Source: Melastoma dodecandrum (taxonomy: Eukaryota; Streptophyta; Magnoliopsida; Myrtales; Melastomataceae). From it: DNA of 64,000 nt. The stretch is taken from the NCBI GenBank assembly GCA_029817715.1, contig JARUPY010000290.1, positions 1,922,001-1,986,000 on the forward strand, in the 5' to 3' direction. The position numbers and the translations under genes were made by a program. Below, one piece after another: positions 41,101 through 53,879 of this stretch. A model generated the notes under the pieces. It was not told the origin of the DNA, ran no database searches, and saw nothing but the letters and a program-made list of their open reading frames with translations. Each line of letters begins with the position of its first letter. Within the stretch, counting starts at the first letter, position 1.

Positions 41101-43368
41101 ATATCGCCTTCCTAACTGACTTTTGCATTTCCATGCAGGCTCATGTTTTCCAAACGAATGGGGCATGTGCAGCTTTTCTTACAAACTATCATGCAGATGC
41201 TTATGCGACGGTTACTTTTCGCAACAAACATTATAATCTTCCTCCATGGTCCATAAGCATACTTCCTGACTGCAAGAACACTGTTTTCAACACAGCCAGG
41301 GTAAGTGTTGGCAAAATAAATTTTCATTTCATGGTCCCGTCCTTTCAAATGATTACAAGGAAGATGGTAGTTCTAAATTTGCTTTTCCATTTGGTCATCA
41401 GCCTAATCTTTCATTTTTGAACATTGTCAATACACCAAATAGACTCGCGACTTGCTATTATCTGACTGAAAGAATGAATTCGTTCTAAAATTTTAACCAG
41501 GTTGGTGCCCAAAGTGCCCTCATGAAGATGACTCCGGTACATTTGAGTGGAAGACTATCTTGGCAGGCGTACAGCGAGGAAACAGCATCCACGGATGATA
41601 GCTCATTCACGATGGCCGGGCTGCTGGAGCAGATAAATGTCACAAGAGATGCTTCTGATTATTTGTGGTACACGACAGAGTAAGTTCCTAAATATCACTT
41701 GTCAATGCTATTTATAATCGCGGTTTTCCCTCTCCTAAGGCATAGTTTCTATCTATCGGCAGTGTCTATATCAACAACCATGAACAATTCCTCAAGAGCG
41801 GGAAATACCCTGGCCTTTATGTTCAGTCGGCTGGCCATGCGCTCCATGTTTTCGTTAATGGCCAGCACTCTGGAACTGTTTACGGAAGTTTAGAATTTCC
41901 GAAACTTACGTTTAATCAGGGAGTGAAGTTAAGAGCCGGGGTGAACAAGATCTCACTCTTGAGCATAGCAGTTGGTCTACCGGTATGTTTTCTCCGTTAT
42001 TGACTGGTGCACAATGTATCTTTTTTTGGGCTGTTAAATTTCTTACCTCTTGTTTGGTCCAGAATGTTGGTCCCCACTACGAGAATTGGAATGCGGGAAT
42101 TCTCGGTCCTGTTACCGTATATGGTCTAAATGAAGGAGTCAGAGACTTGTCTGGGCAGAAGTGGTCTTATAAGGTCCGTGCTCTTATGTTTTGCAGCATC
42201 TTCCAACCTCATTCTTTCAGGCCATTTGATCGTCTCTTTTCCTTTTCTCAGATTGGTCTGAAAGGAGAAGCCCTTAGTCTCCACTCTCTCACTGGGAGTT
42301 CGTCAGTGGAGTGGGCGGCAGGGTCTTTCGTGACTCGGCACCAGCCACTGACGTGGTACAAGGTTTGTGTGCTCATGTTTGTGGACGCCATTGGTTCATT
42401 ATATTTCGCCAGTGTGCATTCAGATCGTTAGCAGTCACATGAAAATAATTCCTATGCTCTGCAGACTACATTCAGTGCTCCAGCTGGTAATGCTCCGCTG
42501 GCCTTGGACATGGGAAGCATGGGAAAAGGTCAAATTTGGATAAACGGACAGAGCATCGGGCGACATTGGCCTGCATATAAGGCGTCTGGTAATTGTGGCG
42601 GCTGTAATTATGCTGGAACCTATTCCGAAACCAAGTGCTTAAGCAACTGTGGAGATGCTTCGCAACGATGGTGACTAAGAACACTATTGAACTTCCTACT
42701 CTTCTTTAAAGTATTATTTTCCGGAGATCTGACCGGCAGAACTTCTTTTGAACTTCCTACTCTTCTTTAAAGTATTATTTTCCGGAGATCTGACCGGCAG
42801 AACTTCTTCCTTTTCAGGTACCATGTTCCACGTTCATGGCTATATCCATCTGGGAACTTGCTAGTGATTTTCGAGGAATGGGGTGGAGATCCGAATGGTA
42901 TCTCCCTGGTTGGAAGAGATGTGGATAGCGTCTGCGCAGACATTTACGAGTGGCAGCCATCTCTTATGAATTATCTAATGCAAGCATCCGGGAAAGTCAG
43001 TCGACCCCTGAGGCCGAAAGGGCATCTGCAATGCCCTGCCGGTAAGAAAATCTCATATGTCAAGTTTGCGAGCTTTGGCACTCCGCAAGGTTCGTGCGGA
43101 AGCTACAGACAGGGGAGTTGCCATGCCTTCCACTCTTATGACGTCTTCCAGAAGGTCAGTTGGTATCTTTTTGCAAACTTTAAAGATGGCTTCTACATCT
43201 TATGACAGTGACTGTTTCCTCGCTTTGCTCTGCTCTGATGAGGTTATCTTTCAACAGACCTGTGTCGGACAAAACTCATGCACTGTTCCTGTGACTCCTG
43301 AGATTTTCGGTGGAGATCCTTGCCCGAGCGTGATGAAGAAGCTCTCCGTGGAGGTCATCTGCAGCTGA
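38115..43368 (+). CDS. BGAL1: Beta-galactosidase, GH35, BGAL1-like
   Basis: Secreted cell-wall beta-galactosidase that removes terminal galactose from pectin and arabinogalactan side chains. The start [10 protein letters not shown] opens a signal peptide (hydrophobic core [14 protein letters not shown]) followed by the mature start [11 protein letters not shown]35 signature [16 protein letters not shown] is encoded across two exons. The acid/base Glu lies in IENEYGP (~39,550) and the nucleophile Glu in MWTEAWTGW (~40,450). Later segments are [15 protein letters not shown], the galactose-binding domains ([31 protein letters not shown]) and, at the C-terminus, a SUEL-type lectin domain ([20 protein letters not shown] to VEVICS). 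About 840 residues, 18-19 exons, all in frame where checked; the stop TGA ends at 43,368. Closest by memory is Arabidopsis BGAL1, so the symbol is by similarity. A 61-bp tandem duplication lies in one late intron. Confidence 0.93.
42687..42808. repeat. Perfect 61-bp tandem duplication in a BGAL intron
   Basis: Copies 42,687-42,747 and 42,748-42,808 are identical. The intron between the GDASQRW exon and the [13 protein letters not shown] exon carries them; neither splice site is altered. Confidence 0.95.
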
Positions 43369-44061
43369 TCAACTTTGTTCCAACCATTATACTACTCCAC
43401 GCCCCATTTCTGTTCAGCCCGTCATCCTCAACATCGTTCATTCCCACTAGCCTTTCATTGGGGTGAAGTTGTACAGACGTCACACGCAACACACCCGCAT
43501 GAAATGCCTTCGAAGCTCGCTCCCCGGAGATATATACCGTCACAGCTACATAGAATACTTGTACATAATTATTCTACATTCTCATTGGTCTGATCGCCTC
43601 AGCTTGATGAAAAGGCGAGGTCAGCCACAAAGCACATTGAGACAACCTCACTCAGGAGAGTCCATGTGCTTTTAATGTTTGGGTAGTACTATTTGGAGGA
43701 ATCTTCATTCCTTCGTGCAAGGATTGTTTGAACTGTTCTTGATTAGTAATGCTTTCCCCTGTTTATGTTTCCCAGTTTCGTCATTCCAGGAACGCATTGC
43801 CGCCATTATGGTGGCCCCTCAGCCACAACTTAATTGTGCAGAAGAGGAATGTGAGTCTACACAATCAATCTTGGAAGAATAATTTGGAGCAGTCCCAACT
43901 GGCCTGGCAGATAGAAGGGTGAAACTAGTCCCTAGATCCACCCGGATGTCTTGAGGCTACTTCAGATATAGCATGTCCTCTAACTGATGCACACAAAACA
44001 TCCTCCTAGAAAGACAACAATTGATTTCCTAGAATGTCTCCTCAGCAACATGCGTTTTTTT
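43369..44061. other. Convergent 3' flanks
   Basis: BGAL 3' UTR on the plus strand and, on the minus strand, the 3' flank of the FVE pseudogene. No gene or repeat was recognised. Confidence 0.4.
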
Positions 44062-47000
44062 CTAAGATTCGACATCAGCACATGAGAGGATATGAGACTT
44101 GAAGTTTTCGAGCTCAGCCAGAACTTCCTCCTCTGGTCTGTAGATCAGATCGATCACCCTCCATATCTGTTAAAAGTAAATTCTTTTGGTCAGTGTCAGA
44201 TAAAGTTGACTAGATGAAGCATTAATTCAGGAGACGTTTTATCTGTAGCGTGCCACCTCCTCCAGTGCTTTCCCCATCATCAGACACACTGACGATGGTC
44301 CATGGATCCGATGAATTCCAGTGGAAATCAACTACCTTATCCCTGCATCCAGGGAATCAAGTATTCTAAGTGACAAAGAATAACGGCACTAATACCACAC
44401 GCATCAACTCACTTAAAAGGGAGCTTCTTAGTTTACCTGTGGTCAGCATGATGGAAGGATAATCCCGGCAGGGCATTTGTGGATTTCGGATCCACAGATT
44501 CTTCCTTCTTGCCGATCTGAGAGAAATTTAAAAGATAAATAAATAAATACATCGATCGGTGAAACTGGTTTATAAAGAAACAAACCAAAACAGGTCAAAT
44601 AGTAGAGTAATTGTTAAATTATCAAAATGCTATATTCAGAAAAGACTATCCGCATACAGAAATCATAAGAGTAAAGCCAATAACTCTGTATTAGAAACAC
44701 CGAGTTCGCCTGAAAAATTTGGGGAACTCAGCCCCTTCGGAGGGAACCCAGTGTTGGCAACACCGTGTACATGACATTAGTTAAGAAATTCTGAGTTTGA
44801 CCGACTTATTTCGCAAAATATTTTGTGAACTAACGTTATCGAGGAACAATCCTCGAAATCATAATGCAATTCTTATCACTCTGGTTCATTCTACTACAGC
44901 ACAGGAATGTAAATGATACATCCAACATGCATGATTTACTGCAATATTCCGCAGAAAAAATTGTTCAACCACAAGGATGGCCGAGTTAGGAAAGATAATG
45001 CAATTCCCATGGTGGTCAAGTCAACCAACTAAATCACCCATGCGCTGCAGCCATAATTTTGAATATAGAAAGATAAAACAGACTCTTAACAGAGAGCTGC
45101 AACCATTGGCAAAGTAGCCAATCACATTAACATCAAAGCTTGTCAAGCACCTTCACAAATCCGATGCTGTTATATGTTTACATAGTTTGTCCCTTTATAC
45201 CTGTATTTAATTCCCATGACATCCTTCACTGCAGGTCTTAGAAGACCGACAAGACAAAGTTCAGAAGAAAAGAAAGATTAAACAGATAGAAATAAGTACC
45301 TTATCGTAATCCCATATGTTTAAAATGCCATCCTCAGCAGAACTTCCAAAGACGGAAGATTTGTCAGGAGACCACTGGTAGAAAAGGAGGTAATATAACA
45401 ACATTGTTCCCTATTCGAAAGGAAAAGCACTGCTAGCTAACTTGTCAATCCATGAAACTTCCCATCATACCTGTACACAAAGCACAGCTGCATCATGACC
45501 AGCAAAGGTGTGGACAGGCAATCCAATTCCACCAGAAGTGAGGTTCCGGCGGTCAAACATCCGAACTGTATTGTCGGCGGACCTGAACCAAATATCCAGA
45601 GTTGAATATCCATGATACCAACAGGGTTTACTTCTTTTGAAAATAAAAGGAAAAAGGAAAAAGAAAAAAAAAAGAGAAATGGATTTGACAGGTCAGTCAA
45701 GAGCACTTTTACTAAGCAGGTTTTAGTCCAAAGGTGTATGTGGTGAGATAACACAACTACGGGGATAGTCCTGCAACGCCAAATAAATTATATAAATGTA
45801 ATAGTTACCCTGTTAAAATCAAATTATCGTCATGAGGATCCAATCAACACAATGAAGATCAGCATCATGAGCCTTCTCAACCTGTCAGTCAACATTTTAA
45901 TTCCAACATTAATACAAAAACAAAAGATCAGAAACCATATGCTATATTACAAACAGAAACAAGCCGACAGAGCCACCACTGGCCCAAAAACAAAACAGGT
46001 TCACTACAAAAACAATTCTTAATTTCACCACTTGAATAACCATTTAGGTTTACATGAGTACTGTTAGTTCAAGACATACTGCTTTAGGTCTTTAAATTGT
46101 AAAGATCGTTTGTTCCAACAATTCTATATCATCTCTTAAGAAAGATAGTTTAAGTTGGGTAAGAAGACATAAAAGAGCAAGCTTGGCTGAACATAGAATA
46201 GTTAAAAGGAATACAAGTAAAGACCTTGACAGCTGGGGAAGAACCAGTCCTTGCATCCCACAATACAAGACAGGAGTCATCACCCACGCTGCAGAACTCC
46301 TGCACACTTTAAAGAATTTGATATAGTCAATACAAAGAAAAAAAAAACGAAAAGAACTATCTTACTCCGATTATAACTGAGAATTCCAGGATATTATCCT
46401 AAAGATTCAGCATAAAAGCCTTAGCTAAAAGTTGAAGGCAACTACTAAGTGAGCATAGAGACTGCCCTGAATATGTGCATGTATGAAGGTAAGCACATAG
46501 CTACAGCAGGCTACCTTGAGGGCAGAAAGCCACGTCCTCAACAGTATCATCATGCCCTAAGTAAACTCCACGTGGTTCTATGGAGGGGCTGTCAAATTGT
46601 TCATTCCCTCCAGCAGTCTTGGAAGCATTCTTTCCAGTAGCACTACTAGATCCATGGCCAACACTCGAAGTGGATATGTGATCTTGAATACTCCAAAGAA
46701 CAACAGATCTGTCTTTGCCTAGAAGATGAAACAAATCCTTCAGCAAACGCAAAAGACATACGGCGAAGTTAAAGGAAGCATCCACTTTGGAGATGGCATG
46801 CAGACAGCCTATACTCTCACATCTCTTTCAAATTATCCCCAAAATTTGCAACATAAAGAGAGTAAATCATACCGTCTTACTTATCAAAACAAAATCATAC
46901 CGCCTTGTATTACAAGCACAACTCTGCAAAAAAGCTGAAAAGAGTGGTTTTATTTTGGACATTTCCCAGGGATTTCTATGGAGAAAAGAGTAGTCATTCT

Positions 47001-48389
47001 ACTTAAATATTTCAACTCTTAAATAGGATGCATAGTATTTAAAAGAGATCAGAGGAAGAGCCAATGAAAGAAATAATCTACCCAATTTCCTATTGGATTT
47101 TAGAGAGAAGGGGAAACCAGCAATATCTTTAAATTCCTACCTCCAGAGAGGATAAAAGGTTCCATCGGAGACATGGCTAGAGCAAATTCAGCATTATCTT
47201 TATGACCAGTGAGTACCTGCCCATCGTCTTATTGTTCAGTCACACACAAACAGGAGGTAACATGTGTACAAGTAACTACACCAGATTTCTTTCTCAACGT
47301 AATTTGCAAAGACATGGTTTGAGTGGCAGACTTAAAGCAATTAAGAGGGTGTTCTTTTTACTGCACCAGATCTGGGCGAGAGCTTGCAGTTCCCAACATA
47401 GCATGGCGATTAGGCTGATTTTCAACATCCCATAACAAAACCTGCAACAATAGCATCGGCATGAAACCAGATATTTCTGATTGAACAGCACCTGTTATGT
47501 GCAGATAGACAGCATCAAGAGATACTTACATCAGGGATGTCAGTGTGTGTTGCTACTATCTTACTGTTCTGCGGTAGCTCCCTTATCCTGTTAACCTGAT
47601 TTAAGAAAGAGGAAACACACCCAGGGGGGAAACACACCCAGGGGATGTAAGAAATTCGAGGACGTCATTCTAATTCCACAAAAAAGCACTCATTTGCACA
47701 TTTGATATTATTACTCCAAAAGGTCAAGAACTGCCGACTATAAAGTAACATTCGAAGAAAATTTGCCAATATATCTGGCAGTACCTCTCCAGGATGAATG
47801 TTGTCTTAAACTTCTTGACAAAAGGAGAACGGGCTTCTTCATTGAACTGTTAAATCAGTCAATCAGTTTATACAGTGTAAACTCCCAGAAAAAAAGTAGT
47901 TTGATTACAAAAAAAAAAAAATAGAGAGTGAGAGAACGCATTAAGCAAAGACTGCTCAAGAATAACTGAGACAGTAACCTGTGATATGAGCTCACTGCGG
48001 CAGCCCGATGCTTTACAACCTCAACATTGGCGATAACAAGTGTGTTTGGAACACTGCCATCCGTCTGAGTAGAGTGGCAAAGAGAATAAGTGCTGAAGCG
48101 AGTTTAGGCATACTCACGCTAGCTTGAAAAAACTCCAAATAAACTAGCTATATTTGCAATGATGAAATGCCACAGCCAGGACATCCACAGCCTTGATTTA
48201 TTAAACACAAACCTTTCCACTGAGACCACCAGTCTTTACACAAGCAATTCCAAAAATGAATAAGGCAGGACTAACCAAACATCAGATAATCCCATAAGAT
48301 CTATATATTCATCGAAAAAGTTCACCTACTCAGATAGGTAAAGACGCTGGCGATTTTTGTAGGTTGCCTGTTCAAGCCGAGGACCCCAC
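44062..48389 (-). pseudogene. FVE/MSI4 WD40 pseudogene
   Basis: On the minus strand twelve exon-like blocks follow the intron-exon order of MSI4 (FVE), a WD40 histone-binding protein of the autonomous flowering pathway and of histone deacetylase complexes: GPRLEQATYKNRQRLYLSE, VNRIRELPQNSKIVATHTD, VLLWDVENQPNRHAMLG, KDRSVVLWSIQDH, GVYLGHDDTVEDVAFCP, EFCSVGDDSCLVLWDARTG, SADNTVRMFDRRNL, WSPDKSSVFGSSAEDG, DKVVDFHWNSSDPW, YRPEEEVLAELE, stop at 44,062-44,064. Lesions: the first large exon (VDEKYxQWKSLVPVLYDWLA) is not found; a Gln codon is TAG at 48,326-48,328; single-base deletions near 47,996, 47,800 and 45,840 and probably 46,516; the donor at 44,241-44,242 reads AT instead of GT. Multiple independent defects make non-function likely. 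A functional copy is presumed elsewhere. Confidence 0.9.
44784..44840 (+). repeat. MULE/MITE-like terminal fragment in FVE pseudogene intron
   Basis: GTTTGACCGACTTATTTCGC and the following AAAATATTTTGTGAACTAAC closely match the right end of the small element at 49,862-49,910. Imperfect palindromes with arms GAGTTC/GAACTC-like and GTGTT/AACAC lie just inside (44,700-44,765). No matching left end was found. Confidence 0.5.
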
Positions 48390-49266
48390 CTGAAGGCAGC
48401 AAAAAATATGTCGAGATCAGCATCTGCCTCTCAAAGTCACAAATAAAAGCAATTCCATGGATCAAATTCAAGATGACTGTGCTAGAGTAATCTAGTCATT
48501 CCAATCTCCCGAGGTTGTATAGAACAAAGAAGACCCAATCTCAAAAAGTCGAGGTATGGGTAGATAATAAAAATAACTAGTCCAATAATGGAATCGAGCC
48601 CAAACAATATGACCACAGGCGTTGCACAACAATTTTCTCCCTTTGAAGTAGCATTCTGCTGTACACAAATTGTCTAAAACACGAACAAACAAAAAACAAG
48701 CTACAAAAACAAAAAAAATGCCAGGGATTTTACTATAGGGAAGAATGCACATAAATCATCAGAAACCCTAAAACATTCCCAGATGAAAAACCCTATTCAC
48801 TCTGAAAAGATCTGCATTTTCCCGCACACAAGCACGCCTAATCCGTCGATCCCATTTCTCTCCAGTCCTCAAATGACCGTTGCGAGGCGAGCCAACCCAA
48901 AGCTAACACTACCACAACATTTCGAAAATAATCCTAGCGAAACCCCATAGCCGAACCAAGTGTGAGGATCATTCACGACCACATTGGGGAAGAAACAAGC
49001 ACTAGACACCATTCAAAAAAGGGAGCCGAGCAATCAAACAATGAGAGGGAGACCGGCAAGAGAGGGAAGGCCAAACGAGGTTGTGGTTGGCGAGCCAGTC
49101 GTAGCGTACAGGCACCATCGACTTCCATTGGCTGTACCTCTCGTCCACCACTCCCCTCCTCTCCTTCATCTCTCGATCACTCTACACTCTCCTCTCTTCG
49201 TCTCCCGCCCTCTCTCTTCTTTCCCCAAACTCAAAATTTCGTCTCACCCCACACTTTCCCCATCTT
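48390..49266. other. Spacer, expected site of the missing FVE 5' exon
   Basis: I searched this stretch on the minus strand for the conserved N-terminal exon of FVE/MSI4 and did not find it. A CT-rich run at 49,140-49,260 is simple sequence. Confidence 0.4.
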
Positions 49267-49912
49267 TGTTACAAAATATTTTATAAAAAATAAGAATGTT
49301 AAACTTAAAATTTCTCGAAAAACTTTAGAGTTACTATTCGATTTTGATTTTCAAAAAAATCATAGCCTTTGATTTCGATTATAAAGCCTCGTAAGAAAAA
49401 TTGAAGTCCCAACACCGACTTTATGTAATATATCATCCCGTATTAAGTCGAGTTAGCAACTCCGAATTTAATGAATCACTTTGCGGAACACTATAATCAA
49501 GCAAAAACGGAGTCCTTTAACTCCGATTTTACCAGGACTTTACTCCGATTTTGGTCTACCGCCAGGCTTGCAAGCGAGTAAAATCTATCGTGCTAAAATC
49601 ATAGTCTTTCACTCCGATTTTAGTCTGCAAATCTCAATCCGAGTAAAATTGGGGTTCCTAACTCCGATTTTGGAGAATGCAAAATAAAATCGGAATCCCT
49701 AACTCCGACTTAATGGGCGGTTTACTTGTAGCATAAACTCAGAGTCACTAACTCCGATATTAGGTTTGAGGAGCCTTAATAGGAGTAGAAGATTCAGATT
49801 TTTTTGAAAATCAAAATCAGAAATAGGAACCGGATTTATCGACCCTAATTGAGGAATTTTAAGTTTGACATACTATTTCGCAAAATATTTTGTGAACTAA
49901 CATTATTTAGAT
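49267..49912. mobile_element. Small non-autonomous MULE-like element
   Basis: The left end (GTTACAAAATATTTT... ATGTTAAACTTAAAATTTC) and the inverted right end (GTTCACAAAATATTTTGCG... ATGTCAAACTTAAAATTCC) form imperfect terminal inverted repeats of about 48 bp. Between them are seven copies of ACTCCGA (49,459, 49,520, 49,542, 49,611, 49,661, 49,702, 49,751), several inside CGGAGT...ACTCCG palindromes. No coding capacity. No clear target-site duplication was seen, so the exact ends are uncertain. Confidence 0.6.
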
Positions 49913-51342
49913 GTCCAGTTTCACTCCACACGACGACGTTATCTATCTATCCACACAAGACTGATTGGCGTGCATAAACCACTTAATTATTAAAAAAAAA
50001 ATCGATTGGGGGCATTATATTAATCTAGTGATATCTTGGGCAAATATATAATTCACAAGTCTCTTATTACTGTATACTAAACACAATGAGGTTAGTACAG
50101 ACACGAGCTTAGTTTAGAAAAAAAAAGTTTGTGAAATAAAGGACTACTTTATAAACTGAAAGTCGATTTTTCACATAACGACTTAAGGATCGTATTTCGA
50201 GAGTTTTGCAAAATCGAACGGTATTTTATAATTTTTTTTCTAAAGTAGCCATACAGACATACAAAGTTCCTAAAACAAGTCGAACTACTACTAATTCATC
50301 CACATGAGTTATTGTTGCAGTTGCGTAATCATGTTAGAGAAAGAATGTCCTGGACAACCACACTTTCAGTCTCTTGGTTAAACTGCCCTCATAGGGACAC
50401 ACATTGAGCAGGCATCGAGACATGCGAAATAGATAAAGCATGGTCGGTGCCCCGATAGTAGATTCTGTGCAATGCGAGGGTTCTGTTGAATTTAGATATA
50501 CACTAGACACGACCCAGTCATAGAGAATATCGCATGTTAAGTGTCATTGATCAATTATGTTATTGAACGAGTGTAATTAATCTCTTGACTTGAGACCTTC
50601 ATTTATTTTATACATGGAATTATGTACTTTGATGCTCTTAAAAATAATCTTTAATCGGATTGTGTGTACTACGGTTATTGGAAGCATATCGAAATGTAGA
50701 TAGGTTAGTATTGAGTCAATATTAGATTCATTGTTCTCGTAGATTAAAGATTTGACATTTCAGCCTCTTGATTGAGATATTAATGATTTTAAATACATGG
50801 TCTTGGATGAATATTTATAATTCAAATTAAGATCTATTATCTCTCATAAATCAGTAAACGATTAATTAAGTGATGACACATGATGCTGAGATGTCAGTGA
50901 GATGAAGCTATTGAATTGCACAATGACCGATTCAATATGGTTTTGGTTCAAGATAAATATTTTGTTACGTACGTTGGATGACTAAAACTATTGTTAGACC
51001 GTTAACTCGGGTTGTGTATAGATCTACATTACCTTCGTATATAAAACCTATATAGTTCCATGTAAAAGCGCGTCAACATGAACATTTTTTGTTTAGTTCT
51101 AATAAATATTACAATTAAAAATATAAATTTTAGATTTTTAAATATCAGAAGCGTAAAATCCTAAACTCGGATTTATGTTTTATCTAAGTTTTAAGATAAG
51201 AGATTATATCATTCTTCTTGAAATGTAATGAGAAGACGAATTCATTGTTTTGCCGCAGAAGGACATAGTATTGAAAGCCTAAGTTTGATTTTATTGGGAC
51301 CGCCGTACATCCGAATGAATGAGAGAAAATGGGGTGGTAGCT
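49913..51342. repeat. Diverged dispersed repeat, copy B, with flanks
   Basis: About 50,505-51,080 is the second copy of the family seen at 466-1030, in the same orientation (ACGACCC, GAACGAGTGTAA, CTTGAGACCTTCATTTATT, GTTGAGTCAATATT-like text, CGTTGGATGACTAAAA). Flanking sequence is AT-rich and not recognised. Confidence 0.55.
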
Positions 51343-51379
51343 CTAGATTGGGAGGGAAAAAAGGAAGTCGGGTTGATTC

Positions 51380-53585
51380 ACTGATGCAACATGTGTGGCA
51401 GGGAGACTAAGTTGACTGGGACGAGGAAGGGATGCAACCAGCTTGTCGTAGATGTCGAAGGACTTCAGCGTTAGGGTGACATAGACGGGCATGCCATGGG
51501 GCGAAGGGGTGAACTTGGGCGGCAAGGGCTCTAGGAGGGGCTGACGGCTGAAGTGGGACCGATTATAGGGGGTCAGTAGTGCGGCGCCGGAGGAGGGTCT
51601 CGTCTGTGAACGATCCTTGACAAGAAAGTGAGTGTCGTCAAAACTAACAATGTGGCTGAGAGTCGGAACATGAAGAACATTAGTGAGGTGTAGCGTCCGA
51701 TGGGAAGTCAATACGGTTAAGTAACCAGTGTGTGCGATTGGAATAGATGAGCTGTTTCCTACAAAAACACAGTTAGAACCAGTATAGGGGGTGAGAGATT
51801 GAAGAATTCCGGGATCGGAAGTCATGTGATGAGTGGCACCGGAGTCCGGATACCAAGTAGCGTCGTTGGCTTTGCCGAGTGAGAGGGCAACAAAATTCTG
51901 TGGGACATCTGCGAGAACTTGGTTGTAGCATTGGTAGCAAGTGGTGGCGGAGTGTCCAGATTTGGCAGATAAGGGTATATATCTTTCTGTACGGTCCAAT
52001 ATAGAGATGTCTCCTACGTTACCCATAATATGTGGAAGTATCGACGTAATTTCATTGAGGAGGGTCATGGCCAAGGGAAAAGATGCCCGAGTAACAATTA
52101 TTTTGGAATGTAGCAATTGTCATACTTAGTATCAATTCAATTTATTTGAATGCCTATATATAAAAATATAAAAGGGAAATCCTATTTTGGTTGGACATTG
52201 CTTTACACCCAAAACAAAAAGAGGCGAATTAGCTCAACAGGCTGAGACAAAAGGAATTCAAGTGCAAATTGCAAAATTCCAATTAATCCTTCGATTTCTT
52301 CAATAGGGGCCTTACTCGAGCAATTATGATCTAGAAGTCGATTTGTGGCATGAGGAAAAGAAAGCAAAAGCGATTCCCAAGCTGCAATCAACTTGGCTGA
52401 TAAATAACTTACTCTGCAAATCTGTTCGATTGTCTGTGGCAGGGAAGGGGACATTTCCGGAGACGATAAGTGTGGTTGATAGGATAATAAGGTCGTCAAG
52501 GGGGGTTAGGAGCAAAAGAGGTAGAGAGCGAGGTGTGGTGAGTGAGGAGGGATCGTGGCCTCTGTGGCGGTGATGAGTTCGGGGACGGGAGCGACTGCGT
52601 CCTCGAGACGGATGGGATGTTACTGTTGAATAGAAGGCCGTCGGCTGCGGTAGGGCGTCCTCATCTTCTTGTTGTCGCAGCCGTTGTTCGTGAGTGAGAA
52701 GATTTGCACGAAGCTGGTCGAAGGTAAGCCTGGTGACGACATAGGAGAGGGTCGTGACAAGGGTATTGTATGCATGAGGAAGACCACATAAGGTATAGGT
52801 AATGAGTCATGGGGTTGGGATGGCTCTTCCGATAGAGCTCAGCTGGTCCGCGATGGTTTTCAGATCCCAGAAGTAAGTGGACATCGACTGAGTGGTGAGA
52901 CGAAGGCTGAGAAGACGTTCGCGAAGCTCGAGTTATCTAGCCATGGTATTTTCAAGGAACCGACGACGGATGATTGACTAAATGTCATAGGCCGCGAGAA
53001 TGTCGTAGACTTCCAACATGAGTTATGGGGACATTGTGGCAAGAAGGGAGGCACAGACTAAGTGATTGGTTTTGAGCTAGTGTGTGTAGGAAGGATTAAC
53101 CACTGGGGGACCATGAGAAACGGTGAGGTCCGGCGACGGTGCTCGGAGTGTGTCGTCGACATACATGAAGAGATCGGTGTAAATTAAATAGATGTCATAA
53201 GAGATGACCAGAACTGGTAGTTGTCAAGGAAGAGTTTGATGGTGACGAGATTAGTAACGATGTGTAGAGAGGTGGTAGGATGGGGTACGAGTAAATCAGA
53301 GGAGATGTGTCGATATGGTCGGGAATGACGGCAGGAGAAAGAAAAAAATTGGAGGTGGGAGGTGGAAGAGAAGTAGTGGTGGCAGGGAGATGTATTCCGA
53401 GTAGGGTGTCGTGGGTAGAATGTGGGATACCCACTGAGGAGGAGTGGCAAGCTTCGTTGGCCATGTTGAATGGAGGACATGGGCAGGGGCAAAGAGGAAG
53501 AGGGGGAAGGAAAGAAGGGGACGGAGGATGGAAAAAAATTTGAGAGAAGTACATAATCGAGTTTTAGGCTTTTGATACCATGAAC
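51380..53585 (-). mobile_element. Ty1/copia retrotransposon remnant (gag and protease)
   Basis: On the minus strand, a primer-binding-site-like TGGTATCAAAAGCC (53,580-53,567, complementary-type to initiator Met tRNA) is followed by a gag region with the typical opening VTIKLFLDNYQFWSSLM near 53,250 and LRANLLTHEQRL near 52,700. Then comes a protease domain with the active site ATWYPDSGATHHMT near 51,830. Stops and frame changes break gag. Integrase, reverse transcriptase and RNase H are absent and homology ends near 51,400, so this is a 5' fragment. A segment of different character (52,117-52,500) interrupts it. Confidence 0.82.
52117..52500. other. Foreign-looking insert within the copia remnant
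   Basis: Between gag and protease lies ~380 bp that does not read as the expected CCHC zinc knuckle. Its minus strand has an open frame (52,499-52,203) with LIAAWESLLLSFPHATNRLL and IEEIEGLIGILQFALEFLL; its plus strand has GELAQQAETKGIQVQIAKF. The AT-rich flank resembles organellar intergenic sequence. Plastid or mitochondrial origin is only a guess. Confidence 0.3.
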
Positions 53586-53700
53586 AAAGTTGAAGAAGAA
53601 ATATAACGATCCGTGCGAATTACATGTTGAGTTTAGGGAGTATTTATAGACTCCAAGAAGGATGAGTAAATGAAGATTTGAACAAGAATAATGTTCAATG
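53586..53700 (-). promoter_or_regulatory. Copia 5' LTR end with TATA box
   Basis: Directly upstream (minus strand) of the primer-binding site is LTR-like sequence with CTATAAATACTCCC near 53,645-53,658, a plausible LTR TATA box. The outer LTR boundary was not found. Confidence 0.45.
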
Positions 53701-53879
53701 TTGGTTGTTGTCTCCTATTGTGTTGGCCACTCGGTGTGCAAGGATTAAGGTGTAATGGTTGTGTAATTGAGACATTAATGCGAAAATGCTTGGACGAGGA
53801 TCCATAACATGAAGGTTTGTACGGAATACATTCAATAAAAATTTACGAAATACGGTTCCAGTTTTAAAAACCAAAATGC

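Noticed and set aside
48600..48720. Minus-strand CNACGHIVWARFHYW as a decayed first FVE exon
   Set aside because: Resemblance to the expected NHNLVWPSLSCRW is too slight and the preceding conserved text is absent.
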